Below are positions 22,239 through 23,222 of a stretch of DNA of 23,222 nucleotides, in pieces (position 1 is the stretch's first letter; each line of letters starts with the position of its first letter). The stretch is from DATLZB01 sp035574175. Its GTDB lineage: Bacteria; Pseudomonadota; Alphaproteobacteria; Rhizobiales; Hyphomicrobiaceae. Location: the NCBI GenBank assembly GCA_035574175.1, contig DATLZB010000252.1:1-23222 (forward strand), in the 5' to 3' direction. The position numbers and the translations under genes were made by a program. Under the pieces are notes generated by a model. It saw only the letters and a program-made list of their open reading frames with translations. It was not told the origin of the DNA and ran no database searches.

Positions 22239-23222
<984 letters not shown>

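Overview
The window is high-GC, protein-dense DNA. It looks like the chromosome of an alphaproteobacterium, probably of the order Hyphomicrobiales/Rhizobiales. That placement is inference from the gene complement (tandem RppH-type Nudix genes, a YggT-DUF167-FolD-RppH block, tripartite tricarboxylate transport, a ParA-like pair). No rRNA or lineage marker is present. There is no sign of phage, transposase, integrase or CRISPR.

Region 1 (1-2554) is housekeeping. A tightly packed minus-strand block reads YggT, DUF167, FolD, RppH with TGATG-type junctions. A second RppH-like Nudix gene follows and runs off the left edge. A tRNA-Ala(CGC) gene with a clear sigma70-type promoter is transcribed away from this block.

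Region 2 (2883-20106) is an accessory catabolic region. It holds a TctA-TctB fusion transporter; a ThDP-dependent decarboxylase/synthase-like enzyme; a beta-hydroxyacid dehydrogenase; a creatinase/aminopeptidase-P-like M24 protein that has lost one metal-ligand Asp; and a plus-strand operon of 2-oxoacid dehydrogenase E1-alpha, E1-beta, an aldehyde dehydrogenase and lipoyl E2. A collapsed Uma2-type gene is embedded in that operon. Next come an amidohydrolase of the metal-dependent decarboxylase type, a CMD/AhpD-like protein, an alpha/beta hydrolase, a SAF-domain homoserine-dehydrogenase-like oxidoreductase and an EctD-like Fe(II)/2-oxoglutarate dioxygenase. The set suggests import of a carboxylate, C-C cleavage or decarboxylation, aldehyde oxidation and acyl-CoA formation. 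The substrate cannot be read from the sequence. No periplasmic TctC, E3 lipoamide dehydrogenase or transcription factor lies in the window.

Region 3 (20226-23222) contains a ParA-like ATPase whose signature lysine is arginine, translationally coupled (ATGA) to a 131-residue protein of unknown function. A 757-bp gene-free interval follows, carrying a strong intrinsic terminator and a perfect DnaA-box sequence. The window ends in an incomplete thiolase most like 3-oxoadipyl-CoA thiolases. The ParA/partner pair and the uncharacterised catabolic cluster are the best candidates for an undescribed system.
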